DNA from: Candidatus Campbelliibacteriota bacterium | Lineage (GTDB): Bacteria > Patescibacteriota > Minisyncoccia > Phycocordibacterales > CSBR16-193 | NCBI GenBank assembly: GCA_007129455.1 | Contig: SKVL01000011.1 | Span: 1-10,926 of the forward strand | Direction of reading: 5' to 3' | Length of the DNA stretch: 10,926 nucleotides | Shown: positions 3,566 to 10,926 of the stretch, piece by piece | Numbering within the stretch: the first letter of the stretch is position 1 | Layout: each line of letters opens with the position of its first letter | The notes under the pieces: generated by a model | Databases searched by the model: none | The model's input: the letters and a program-made list of their open reading frames with translations, nothing else | What the model was told of the DNA's origin: nothing | Made by a program: the position numbers and the translations under genes

Positions 3566-4564
3566 TTAATATTCCAATGACGTCTTCGCCATCCTTTTCC
3601 GCTCCAAGACATCTCTGGAGGTGAACCCAAGCTCTTCCCATGTAACGTTGCCGTCTTCTATTATCTCATGAATACGATCAGCGTAATTTTCAGCTCTGGA
3701 GGGAAGTATAAGAATCCAATCAAAGTAACGTTCTGCGTTTTCCTTTTTTATAAATCTTTCCCGCTCCACAACGTCTTCGGAAGTGAATCCCGCCTCTTTC
3801 CATGTCACGTCGCCACTTTCGATCATCTCATAGATGTATCCGGTATAAATTTCCACAATAAACGGGCTGGTAATCATCGATTCAAAATATTTCCTAATGT
3901 CATCCACCCTCACCTTCCGTTCCTGGCTCATAAGATCTTCGGAGATGAATTTCTGTTTTTCCAAGACCATATTATTTGTCTTTGCTAGTCTCTCCAGCTC
4001 CACAACGTCTTCGGAAGTGAACCCCACCTCGTCCCATGTCACGTCACTTCCTTCTATTATCTCATGGATACGATTAGCATAACGTTCAGCCATGGAAGGT
4101 AAAAAGGGTATTCTTCTAAAGAAAAATTTTACTGCTTCTATTTTTGCCAGTCTCCCCCGCCCCACAACGTCTTCTGAAGTAAAATCGAGTTCTTCCCATG
4201 TCACGTCACCGCTTTCTATTATCTTTAGAATATTACCGGCGTAATACTCCGCGCCATAAGGATAAACAACCATTTTCTCGAAGCCGAGTTCCGCCAACCT
4301 GACCTTCGCCAAACGCTCTTGATTTAATACATCATCTGAAGTAAAACCCAGGTCTTCCCATGTCATAAGACCATTATCCACTCTTTCGTGAATCAGTCTC
4401 GCGCGATTATTAGCTCCGTAAGGATGCTCCGACATTGTTTCAAATTCCATCTTCGTATCCTCAATCATCGCAAACTTGCTCTGTCTTCTTTCATCATAAA
4501 AATGAATAGATAGAAGCAACAAAGCAATGAAAAATAAGACAATCAATGAAGATCTCAGCCTCAT
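3566..4564 (-). CDS. Membrane-anchored protein with 54-residue repeats
   Basis: A 332-residue protein with a basic N-terminus and hydrophobic segment (about residues 6-22), so anchored or exported. The rest consists of repeats around the motif TWEE-GFTSEDVVERERLAK, preceded by YA-RIHEIIE-GDV. The Trp residues of the full repeats fall at 69, 123, 177, 255 and 309: the period is exactly 54 except for one interval of 78, which carries an extra degenerate 24-residue unit (FISED at 206-210). The repeats are predicted helical. No family is recognised; similar helical repeats serve as surface or binding scaffolds. The start has a G-rich Shine-Dalgarno (GAGGGGGAGG) just upstream. A long structured leader precedes it, and a palindrome, a hairpin and ribozyme copy 3 follow it. 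Confidence 0.8.
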   Translation of the reverse strand: MRLRSSLIVLFFIALLLLSIHFYDERRQSKFAMIEDTKMEFETMSEHPYGANNRARLIHERVDNGLMTWEDLGFTSDDVLNQERLAKVRLAELGFEKMVVYPYGAEYYAGNILKIIESGDVTWEELDFTSEDVVGRGRLAKIEAVKFFFRRIPFLPSMAERYANRIHEIIEGSDVTWDEVGFTSEDVVELERLAKTNNMVLEKQKFISEDLMSQERKVRVDDIRKYFESMITSPFIVEIYTGYIYEMIESGDVTWKEAGFTSEDVVERERFIKKENAERYFDWILILPSRAENYADRIHEIIEDGNVTWEELGFTSRDVLERKRMAKTSLEY

Positions 4565-4598
4565 AGCCTCCCCCTCTTTTTTTTAATTTTTAACTCCA

Positions 4599-4635
4599 AT
4601 GGTCGCCGGACTCTCACCGGCCGTTAATCCACCAT
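4599..4635 (-). promoter_or_regulatory. Structured leader of the repeat-protein gene
   Basis: On the minus strand ATGGT (4631-4635) pairs with ACCAT (4599-4603). Inside, GCCGG (4617-4621) pairs with CCGGC (4605-4609) around loop TGAGAGT, with an asymmetric 9-to-1 internal loop. A smaller CACC/GGTG hairpin overlaps its 5' side and could be exclusive with it. This looks like a regulatory leader, but I cannot match it to a known riboswitch class. Confidence 0.4.
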
Positions 4636-4663
4636 CCCTAGGTGACTTCACACAAAGAGTTTT

Positions 4664-4669
4664 ATTATA
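4664..4669 (-). promoter_or_regulatory. Promoter -10 of the repeat-protein gene
   Basis: Perfect TATAAT on the minus strand, in A/T-rich sequence, with a poor -35. The start would be near 4658, giving a leader of about 94 nt that holds the structure at 4599-4635. An inverted repeat ATCGTT-TT-AACGAT (4713-4726) lies about 55 bp upstream of the start and could bind a regulator. Confidence 0.45.
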
Positions 4670-4810
4670 ATTTTTATCTTAATTTAAATCATTTGATAAG
4701 CTTGCTAAAGAGATCGTTTTAACGATTCAAAAGACAGTAAAAAATAAGAGAAATTTATGTCCTCACTCCTTTCCTTCTCCCGTTGAAATAGATTGCCAAC
4801 AGGTTTTTGG

Positions 4811-4823
4811 TTTTTAAAGAACA
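4811..4823 (-). promoter_or_regulatory. boxA-like antitermination motif 4
   Basis: Minus strand TGTTCTTTAAAAA, identical to motif 2. It lies about 245 nt upstream of the repeat-protein start in the 4565-5018 gap. The bases before it (CGGAAAGAG) recall the end of the ribozyme, but no CTGATGA or stems are present. Beyond this motif and the leader structure I see nothing else definite in that gap. Confidence 0.45.
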
Positions 4824-4978
4824 CTCTTTCCGATAAATACTTTTTTAAAATATTCATTGGAACAAGGGTTTCATTTTACGCACCCATAAACACTTTCCTA
4901 CAAAATACATTAAAGTGACCCTCCCTAAAGCCAATATATAACAAATCAATGAAATGTCAAAAAACAAATCAAGCCTTC

Positions 4979-5011
4979 AAAAAAAAGGCGTCGAGGTCAT
5001 CGACACCTTTT
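4979..5011 (-). terminator. Rho-independent terminator after the 5019-5405 gene
   Basis: On the minus strand AAAAGGTGTCGA pairs with TCGACGCCTTTT over 12 bp (one U-G), loop TGACC, followed by a run of eight T in all. It lies 7 nt after the stop codon and is a textbook terminator. Confidence 0.9.
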
Positions 5012-5018
5012 AGTTGGT

Positions 5019-5405
5019 TTAGAGGTTAATTTCTTTTAGGTGGAGACCTTTACTTGCTAGGCTTTTGAAATAATGAGGCTTTTCTTCTCTATCACTTTGC
5101 GAGTTTGAGACAATTTCATAGAATTTTCCGTCACTAAGATTAACTTTTTTTAACTTTGCCACTTCTTTTTTAGGGATGAAATAAACATACCTGTAATCCC
5201 TGTTCGAAAAAATACCCACAGGACTTTGATATAGAATTTTCCGACCTTCCACCTCCTTGATCACCTTCGGCACCTCACGAAAAGTGGTTGAAAAAACATA
5301 CCCTACCCCTTGAAGCTGTTTGGCTCTTTCGATATGTTTGAAACTTACCGAAAAATCTCCAAGATTCCTTCTTGGCACTTCCTCGCCTTTATTGGAAACT
5401 AGCAT
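5019..5405 (-). CDS. Hypothetical soluble protein
   Basis: A 128-residue Lys-rich protein without signal peptide or membrane segment, so probably cytoplasmic. It alternates charged and beta-type segments (KILYQSPVGIF, YRYVYFIPKKEV, GKFYEIV). A G-rich AGGGGG lies 5-6 nt before the ATG. I recognise no family or catalytic motif. It sits between the atp operon terminator and its own strong terminator, so it is a single-gene unit; no clear promoter was found in 5406-5500. Confidence 0.65.
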   Translation of the reverse strand: MLVSNKGEEVPRRNLGDFSVSFKHIERAKQLQGVGYVFSTTFREVPKVIKEVEGRKILYQSPVGIFSNRDYRYVYFIPKKEVAKLKKVNLSDGKFYEIVSNSQSDREEKPHYFKSLASKGLHLKEINL

Positions 5406-5501
5406 AGAAACCCCCTTGTCTTCCGTTTTAAGATTAACCTCTCAAAAAACAACTTCTGTCGGCAAGAATAACCCAAAAACCCATAAAAAACAACAGTAAA
5501 T

Positions 5502-5529
5502 AAAAAAACGGGACTTGCCCGCTCCGTTT
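5502..5529 (-). terminator. Terminator of the atp operon
   Basis: On the minus strand AAACGG pairs with CCGTTT, or alternatively CGGG with CCCG (GCGGGCAAGTCCCG), followed by a T7 tract. It lies 23 nt after the atpC stop. Confidence 0.7.
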
Positions 5530-5551
5530 CGTCGCTCTCACGGTTTTCCTT

Positions 5552-5998
5552 TTAACCTTTGAGTTTTCTCCATTTACCAGCGGCCCTCTCTCGTGCCAGC
5601 TGCTTGGATATTCTGGCGTTTACATCGGCGAACCTCTTCATGTCGAAATGCTCGGTCTTCTGTCTTTCTTTCTCCTCCTCGGCTATCCTTCTGGCTTCCT
5701 CGGCTTTCTCGGCATCTATCTCAGGCGCTCTCTCGGCGGTATCGGCCAGAATAACAACCTTACTTCCAGGCATTACCGCCAAAAAACCTCCGGAGACGGC
5801 CATCAGCTCGAAATTTCCATCTTTGTCAGTAATTTCAATAACTCCGGGCAATAGGCTGGCCACGATTGGAATGTGTTCGGGTAAAACCGTGATTTCACCT
5901 TTTTTAGTGGGGACGGTAATCTTATGTATTTCATCGGTAAGAACCGTCCTTTCCGGCGTCGTTATCTCAAACTTCATCTTTTTAACAATAGCGGACAT
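5552..5998 (-). CDS. atpC: ATP synthase F1 epsilon subunit
   Basis: A 148-residue epsilon subunit: part of the central stalk that couples the c-ring to F1 and can inhibit ATP hydrolysis. The N-terminal beta-sandwich is visible (MKFEITTPERTVLTDEI, GEITVLPEHIPIVASLLPG, VSGGFLAVMPGSKVVILADTAERA), followed by an Ala/Glu-rich helical hairpin. The length is slightly above the usual 130-140. It starts 8 nt after the atpD stop and has no Shine-Dalgarno; the next Met (MKFEI, residue 8) is a possible alternative start. It is the last gene of the operon, before the terminator at 5502-5529. Confidence 0.95.
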   Translation of the reverse strand: MSAIVKKMKFEITTPERTVLTDEIHKITVPTKKGEITVLPEHIPIVASLLPGVIEITDKDGNFELMAVSGGFLAVMPGSKVVILADTAERAPEIDAEKAEEARRIAEEEKERQKTEHFDMKRFADVNARISKQLARERAAGKWRKLKG

Positions 5999-6006
5999 TT
6001 TTATAT

Positions 6007-7473
6007 TTATTTTGAACTTACAACCTCATCTATATCACCTTTCATATAGAACTCTCTCTCGTTTATCCCGTCATGCTTTCCTTCCAGTATCTCTTTGAAT
6101 CCTTTGACCGTGTCGTCTTTCTTTACATAGCGACCAGCTTGCCCCGTGAAGGCCTCGGCGACAAAGAACGGTTGAGACAGAAATCTTTGAACCTTTCTGG
6201 CACGCCCGACGGTCAGTTTGTCCTCGTCGGAAAGTTCTTCCATCCCCAAAATGGCAATAATGTCCTGGAGATCCTTGTATCTTTGCAGGACTTGTTGTAC
6301 ACCCCGGGCGACATTGTAATGCTCCTCTCCAACGACAGTCGGGTCAAGCATCGTCGAGAAAGAGTCAAGCGGGTCAACCGCAGGGTAGATTCCCAACTCA
6401 GCCAAGCTTCTGGCCAAGACCAAGGTGGAGTCAAGGTGTGTGAAAGTGGTAGCCGGTGCAGGATCAGTTATATCGTCAGCCGGTACATAAACAGCTTGAA
6501 AAGAAGTGATTGAACCGTTACCCGTTGAAGTGATGCGCTCTTGAAAGACCCCCATGTCACTGGCGAGTGTCGGCTGATAACCGACCGCCGAGGGCATCCT
6601 ACCGAGCAAGGTTGAAACCTCCGCGCCGGCCTGTGTAAATCGGAAGATGTTGTCCAAGAACAACAGCACATCCTGCTTTTTCTCGTCCCTGAAGTACTCG
6701 GCGATGGAAAGGCCGGTAAGACCCACTCTGGCTCTTACTCCGGGCGGCTCGTTCATCTGCCCGAAGATCATTGAAACTTTGTCTATCACACCGGACTCTT
6801 TCATCTCATTGTACAGGTCGTTACCTTCGCGGGTTCTCTCACCGACTCCGGTAAAGACCGAATACCCTCCGTGCTCTTTGGCGATGTTGTTTATGAGCTC
6901 CATGATGACAACCGTCTTTCCTACTCCGGCACCCCCGAACATCCCAACTTTTCCTCCTTTGAGAACAGGGCAAATAAGATCGATGACCTTGACTCCCGTC
7001 TCCAAAACCTCGACTTTGGTGGACTGTTCGACAAACTCTGGCGAGGGGCGGTGAATCGGATACCACTTTTCCGCTTTCACTTCTTCCCCGTCGTCAACCG
7101 GCTCCCCTAAAACATTCAATATCCTCCCCAAGACACCCTCTCCAACCGGGATGCTTATACTTTTACCTGTACTTACAACTTTATCGCCCCTCTTGAGTCC
7201 ATCGGTCGAGCCCATCGCAACGGTTCGGACAACTTTTGAACCCCTATGCTGTTGAACCTCAAGAATGAGTTTCTTTTTATCTCCTTCCAAATCTCCGAAA
7301 TCAGCCAATATCGATGTCTCCAAAGCATGGTTTATCTCTGGCAAATCGTCTTCAAAAACGACATCGACAACCGTTCCGATTATCTGAGAGACCGACCCTT
7401 TGAGCTTTCGGGAGGGGTCTCCTTCTTTACCTTCATATTTTGTCAGAGTTTTGACGTTTTTTTCTTTTCCCAT
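6007..7473 (-). CDS. atpD: ATP synthase F1 beta subunit
   Basis: A 488-residue catalytic subunit that makes ATP from ADP and phosphate at the alpha/beta interface. P-loop GGAGVGKT at 180-187, catalytic Glu in GERTREGNDLY (E212), Walker B region VLLFLDNIFRF, and the DELSEED-type segment EELSDEDK that contacts gamma. The N-terminus carries about 25 extra residues (Lys/Glu-rich) before the usual beta-barrel start GSVSQIIGTVVDVVF. No Met lies closer to that point, so the extension or a non-AUG start must be used. There is no Shine-Dalgarno. The gap to atpG is 31 nt. Confidence 0.98.
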   Translation of the reverse strand: MGKEKNVKTLTKYEGKEGDPSRKLKGSVSQIIGTVVDVVFEDDLPEINHALETSILADFGDLEGDKKKLILEVQQHRGSKVVRTVAMGSTDGLKRGDKVVSTGKSISIPVGEGVLGRILNVLGEPVDDGEEVKAEKWYPIHRPSPEFVEQSTKVEVLETGVKVIDLICPVLKGGKVGMFGGAGVGKTVVIMELINNIAKEHGGYSVFTGVGERTREGNDLYNEMKESGVIDKVSMIFGQMNEPPGVRARVGLTGLSIAEYFRDEKKQDVLLFLDNIFRFTQAGAEVSTLLGRMPSAVGYQPTLASDMGVFQERITSTGNGSITSFQAVYVPADDITDPAPATTFTHLDSTLVLARSLAELGIYPAVDPLDSFSTMLDPTVVGEEHYNVARGVQQVLQRYKDLQDIIAILGMEELSDEDKLTVGRARKVQRFLSQPFFVAEAFTGQAGRYVKKDDTVKGFKEILEGKHDGINEREFYMKGDIDEVVSSK

Positions 7474-7504
7474 GATTGTTAATTATTTTCTAAAATCGAT
7501 TAAA

Positions 7505-8458
7505 TTACTCTTGTGCCAACGCGTTGAATCCCGCGGATATTTCCGAAATCTCATTGGTGATACCGGACTGTCGGGCTTTGTTGTATGTCAACTTCAACTC
7601 CTCTATCATCTCTCCGGCGGCGTCGGTCGCCTGATGCATTGTCGACATTCTAACGCTGTGCTCTGAAGCATTTGATTCAAGCATGGCTTGAAATATCTGA
7701 GTCTCAATCAAGCGAGGCAAGATGTCCTCCAGAACCTCTTTCGGGCTAGGTTCAAAAAGATACTCCGCACCACGTAAGGCTTCTCCGTTGAGCGTATCAA
7801 ATTCATCACTTTTATCAAAAGAACTTTCCACTTCACCCAAATATTCATCATTACCGATTCCACTTACGGGCAGGAGTCTCTTCATCCTGGGAAACTGTCT
7901 CGCCGAGCTCATGTAGTCAGTGTAGGCAATATAGACAACATCGGATCTTCCGCTTAAGAAGCCGTCCATCACCGCCCAAGCAACCGGCAAAACATCCTCA
8001 AACTCCGAGATAATGTCCTCTTTGGGAAACTCCCTTTTTATCTCATATCCGTAGTATCTGTTAGCAATGTAGCCCTTTTTGCCCAGAACATTCAACCTGA
8101 CGTCCAACCTCCCTCCAACATTTTTTTTATAGTTTTCAATAACTTGATGCATTTTGTTGACAACATTGAAATTGAAACTTCCACACAGACCTCGGTTAGA
8201 AGTTATGAGAATAACTTCAATACTCTGAGGTTTCTCCACAACTGGTGAGAAAAAAGGATGAATCACTTCATTACCATGAAAGGTTCCAGCGATATTCGCG
8301 ACCGTCATCCACCCCAAATTAGCATACCTTCTGGTCTTTAAAACCGAGTCGACAGCTCTCTTCATCTTGGTGGCAGCGACCATCTCCATGGCCCGGGTTA
8401 TTTTCCGGGTGTTCTCTATTCCTCTTTTTCTTCTTTGTATGTCTTTTATTCCGGCCAT
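7505..8458 (-). CDS. atpG: ATP synthase F1 gamma subunit
   Basis: A 317-residue gamma subunit, the rotating central shaft inside the alpha3beta3 ring. The N-terminal coiled-coil helix MAGIKDIQRRKRGIENTRKITRAMEMVAATKM and the C-terminal helix ending RQSGITNEISEISAGFNAL are typical, as is SNRGLCGSFN in the middle. It is about 30 residues longer than usual; an acidic insert around VESSFDKSDEFDTLNGEALRG accounts for this. No Shine-Dalgarno precedes the start, 30 nt after atpA. Confidence 0.97.
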   Translation of the reverse strand: MAGIKDIQRRKRGIENTRKITRAMEMVAATKMKRAVDSVLKTRRYANLGWMTVANIAGTFHGNEVIHPFFSPVVEKPQSIEVILITSNRGLCGSFNFNVVNKMHQVIENYKKNVGGRLDVRLNVLGKKGYIANRYYGYEIKREFPKEDIISEFEDVLPVAWAVMDGFLSGRSDVVYIAYTDYMSSARQFPRMKRLLPVSGIGNDEYLGEVESSFDKSDEFDTLNGEALRGAEYLFEPSPKEVLEDILPRLIETQIFQAMLESNASEHSVRMSTMHQATDAAGEMIEELKLTYNKARQSGITNEISEISAGFNALAQE

Positions 8459-8488
8459 GTTTTGTTCAAATGAAGTTTTTGGAAATAC

Positions 8489-10006
8489 CTAAACTCGAGT
8501 TTCTTTATAGTTTTCCAAAACTTTTTTTATATTCTCCCCCATCTCTTCATCCAGCTCGGCTTTCTTCTTAATCTGAGTCAAAGTCTCGGAAGCGTTGTTC
8601 TCGGCAAATTCGTAAAGGCCTTTTTCAAACTCTTTTAGGTCTTTAACCTCAACATCGTCCAGATACCCGTTTATGAGTGCGTAGAAAATGAGAACCTGGC
8701 ATGAGACATCCAAAGGAGAGTACTGATCTTGTTTTAAGATCTCCACCAACCTCTCCCCCCTATCAAGTTTTTCTTTGGTCTCTTGGTCTATGTCGGAACC
8801 GAACTGAGTGAAGGCGGCCAACTCACGGTACTGAGCGGCCTCCAGCCTCATCTTACCGGCAACCTTTTTAACGATCTTCAGCTGAGCGTCGCCACCCACT
8901 CGAGAGACGGAGTTTCCAGCATCTATGGCTGGGCGGTTTCCTTTGTAGAAAAGCTGTCCGTCAAGGTATATCTGTCCGTCGGTTATAGAGATAACATTGG
9001 TGGGAATGTAAGCAGAGACATCGCCGGCTTGGGTTTCGATTATGGGGAGCGCAGTGATGGAACCGCCTCCATAGTCATCATTCAACTTACATGCCCTCTC
9101 AAGAAGGCGGGAGTGCAAATAAAAAACATCACCCGGGTAAGCTTCTCTTCCCGGCGGTCTTCGCAGAAGGAGTGATATCTCACGGTATGAGACAGCGTGC
9201 TTGGAAAGGTCGTCGTAGATAATAAGGACGTCTTCACCTTTATCAAGGAAGTACTCGGCAATCGCACAACCCGCATAAGGGGCAATAAAGATGGTTGAAG
9301 CCGGGTCACTGGCGCCGGCCACTATGACGGTCGTATAATCCATCGCACCGTGATCTTCAAGCTTTGAAACTATACCGGCGATCTTTGATTCCTTCTGACC
9401 GATAGCCACATAAATACACTTGATGTTCTCACCTTTTTGGTTGATGATCGTGTCTATGGCGATAGCCGTCTTGCCAAGCTGTCGGTCTCCTATTATTAGC
9501 TCTCTTTGCCCTCTTCCGATCGGAACCATCGAATCTATGGCTTTTATCCCGGTCTGCAGGGGCGAACTCACCGAAGCCCTCTCAATGACCCCGGGAGCTA
9601 TCTTTTCAATGGGGCTTGTTTTTTTCGAAGATATCTTCCCCTTACCGTCTATCGGCTCACCCATCGGGTTCAAAACCCTGCCGACGACATCCTCACCAAC
9701 CGGAATCTCCAGAATCCTGTCCTCCCTTACGACTCTGTCACCCTCTTTGATGAGAGAGCTGTCTCCCAAAACTATGGCGCCGACCTCGTCTTCCTCAAGG
9801 TTTAGAATAACTCCGTAGACGCTCTCACCTTTTGAAGTTTCAAACCTTATCATCTCCGAAGACATAGCCTCAGATAGCCCAGAGACCCTGGCGATCCCGT
9901 CACCGACTTGCAGGACACTACCGACATTTTCCTCAACCGCCTTGGGTTTAAATCCTTCTATCTTTCCTTTAATCTGCTCTACTATTTGATCTTTTGTCTT
10001 GGGCAT
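8489..10006 (-). CDS. atpA: ATP synthase F1 alpha subunit
   Basis: A 505-residue alpha subunit holding the non-catalytic nucleotide sites. P-loop GDRQLGKT at 173-180 (most alphas have GDRQTGKT), the signature PTNVISITDGQIYL, and the arginine finger region GNSVSRVGGDAQ, which reaches into the catalytic site on beta. The length and domain order (N-terminal barrel, nucleotide-binding domain, helical C-terminus) are normal. No Shine-Dalgarno is visible; the 58-nt gap to atpH is A/T-rich and shows no structure. Confidence 0.98.
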   Translation of the reverse strand: MPKTKDQIVEQIKGKIEGFKPKAVEENVGSVLQVGDGIARVSGLSEAMSSEMIRFETSKGESVYGVILNLEEDEVGAIVLGDSSLIKEGDRVVREDRILEIPVGEDVVGRVLNPMGEPIDGKGKISSKKTSPIEKIAPGVIERASVSSPLQTGIKAIDSMVPIGRGQRELIIGDRQLGKTAIAIDTIINQKGENIKCIYVAIGQKESKIAGIVSKLEDHGAMDYTTVIVAGASDPASTIFIAPYAGCAIAEYFLDKGEDVLIIYDDLSKHAVSYREISLLLRRPPGREAYPGDVFYLHSRLLERACKLNDDYGGGSITALPIIETQAGDVSAYIPTNVISITDGQIYLDGQLFYKGNRPAIDAGNSVSRVGGDAQLKIVKKVAGKMRLEAAQYRELAAFTQFGSDIDQETKEKLDRGERLVEILKQDQYSPLDVSCQVLIFYALINGYLDDVEVKDLKEFEKGLYEFAENNASETLTQIKKKAELDEEMGENIKKVLENYKETRV

Positions 10007-10064
10007 GTTAATTGATATTTGAATGAGTTTTTAATTTTTAATTTAAAATTCAATATGAAATGAC

Positions 10065-10466
10065 TTAACTTACTATAAGTTCTTTGAGCTCCTTGATGTC
10101 CTTTTTCAAACTGGCATCCAGTACCTTATCTTCATACTCAACTATCGCTCCGCCCAGTATCTCTTCATCTATCTCATTTCGGACATCAACCCGAGAGGCC
10201 CCGGTTCTTGATATTATGTACTCTCTCAAAACTTCAACAGCCTCTTCGCTTATCTCATAGGCTGTCACAATCTTCGCTCCAACCACTCCCTCTTTTCGGT
10301 CCCACTCTTTGCCAAAGATTTCCAAAATCTCATCCATCTTGCCGAAATCACCATTTTCAAACATTGTTTCCACAAACTTCTCCAGAACCTCGGATGTCTT
10401 CTCCTCGGGAGCGAACTCCAAGAGTTCATAAAGCGCTTCGGCATACTGTTTGGATTTGAATTTCAT
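10065..10466 (-). CDS. atpH: ATP synthase delta subunit, short form
   Basis: A 133-residue delta subunit, which ties the b-dimer stalk to the top of F1. The C-terminal signature is clear (EIDEEILGGAIVEYEDKVLDASLKKDIKELKELI). The N-terminal helical domain is shortened: the usual length is about 175-180, so some 40-45 residues are missing against typical homologues. The frame is open and intact, so this looks like a lineage feature and not a truncation. It starts 4 nt after the atpF stop, without Shine-Dalgarno, suggesting translational coupling. Confidence 0.9.
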   Translation of the reverse strand: MKFKSKQYAEALYELLEFAPEEKTSEVLEKFVETMFENGDFGKMDEILEIFGKEWDRKEGVVGAKIVTAYEISEEAVEVLREYIISRTGASRVDVRNEIDEEILGGAIVEYEDKVLDASLKKDIKELKELIVS

Positions 10467-10470
10467 GGGA

Positions 10471-10926
10471 CTATCTATTGGGAGCAGTTCTTTTGTAGAG
10501 ATCCATGCTCTCTAAGGCCTCTTTGAGAACGGCCTCGTTTCGCTTTTTGTCCATCTCATTCCTCATAACCTTCTCGGTAGCCAAAGAAACGAACTCCGAC
10601 GTCTTTTCTTTTATATCCTCTATGATAAGCTCTCTTTCTTTAAGAACGCTTTCCTTCTCTCTCTTGATAATCGCTTCGATATCCCCTTTAGCGTCGCCGA
10701 CCGCTTTTTGCCTCTTTAAATCACTTTCTTTTGCCGCCTCTCTGACAATCAGGTCCGCTTCCTTTCGAGCATCTTTTATCGTCTTCCGGTAATCCTCCTT
10801 GGCCCTTCGGAGAGAGTCCTCGGACATTTTAGCATCCTGCAAACCCTTTTCTATCTCATTACTCCTCTCCTGCATATTCCGAGTCAAAGGTTTGATGGCG
10901 AAATAATAAAGGACCGTCAAAACCAC
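10471..10926 (-). CDS. atpF: ATP synthase b subunit, 5' end outside the window
   Basis: At least 151 residues of the peripheral stalk b subunit. The frame is open at the window edge and begins inside the membrane segment (VVLTVLYYFAIKPLTR), so the true N-terminus lies beyond 10926; the GTG at the edge should not be taken as the start. The membrane segment is followed by a long charged coiled coil (EKGLQDAKMSEDSLRRAKEDYRKTIKDARKEADLIV), as expected for the dimeric stator. atpE and atpB would be expected further upstream. Confidence 0.93.
   Translation of the reverse strand: MVLTVLYYFAIKPLTRNMQERSNEIEKGLQDAKMSEDSLRRAKEDYRKTIKDARKEADLIVREAAKESDLKRQKAVGDAKGDIEAIIKREKESVLKERELIIEDIKEKTSEFVSLATEKVMRNEMDKKRNEAVLKEALESMDLYKRTAPNR

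Noticed and set aside
4801..4860. Possible fourth ribozyme copy beside boxA motif 4
   Set aside because: Only the boxA and a CGGAAAGAG stretch resemble the other copies; CTGATGA, stem I and stem II are absent.
5406..5500. Promoter for the 5019-5405 gene
   Set aside because: The region is A/T-rich but shows no -35/-10 pair with acceptable spacing.

Overview
The window is bacterial. Its right half is a normally ordered F1 part of an ATP synthase operon (atpF-atpH-atpA-atpG-atpD-atpC, minus strand), and its left end has two tRNA genes whose 3' CCA is not encoded. The short delta subunit, small intergenic-rich genome style, GCGAAGC-bearing tandem repeats and lack of Shine-Dalgarno sites in the atp operon would fit a Patescibacteria/CPR (Parcubacteria-like) genome. 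That assignment is an inference and is not proven here; a 17-kDa-antigen type lipoprotein is more typical of diderm bacteria.

Layout: 1-121 tandem 66-bp repeat; 125-197 tRNA-Ala (minus) and 276-357 tRNA-Leu (plus), divergently transcribed; 463-1317 a small four-CxxC zinc protein and a membrane-anchored protein; 1318-5018 an accessory stretch in which four genes (membrane-anchored protein, lipoprotein, membrane-anchored protein, 54-residue-repeat protein) are separated by unusually long, highly structured intergenic regions, all on the minus strand; 5019-5405 an unknown soluble protein; 5502-5529 the terminator of the atp operon; 5552-10926 the atp genes, with atpF cut by the window edge and atpB/atpE expected beyond it.

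The striking part is 1318-4830. Three intergenic regions each carry, on the minus strand, a complete hammerhead ribozyme core (CUGAUGA, GCCC/GGGC stem II, GAAA, U-H cleavage site, 6-bp stem I) in the type III arrangement. Each one is directly preceded by a stable hairpin downstream of a stop codon. Two are followed at once by a sequence matching the boxA antitermination element (UGUUCUUU[GA]AAAA). More boxA-like motifs sit in the leaders of the two other genes. One interval also holds what looks like a self-contained RNA gene of about 170 nt: a promoter whose predicted +1 falls on the first base of a ~25-bp helix joining the RNA's two ends, with a U6GU6 tail. A second promoter-terminator unit of similar length lies at 3063-3271.

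A reading that ties this together (inference): the ribozymes cut the long minus-strand transcript just after a protective hairpin, setting mRNA 3' ends, while boxA lets polymerase continue through structured, untranslated RNA to the next secreted/membrane protein gene. The atp operon is an ordinary housekeeping unit beside this region and shows none of these signals.
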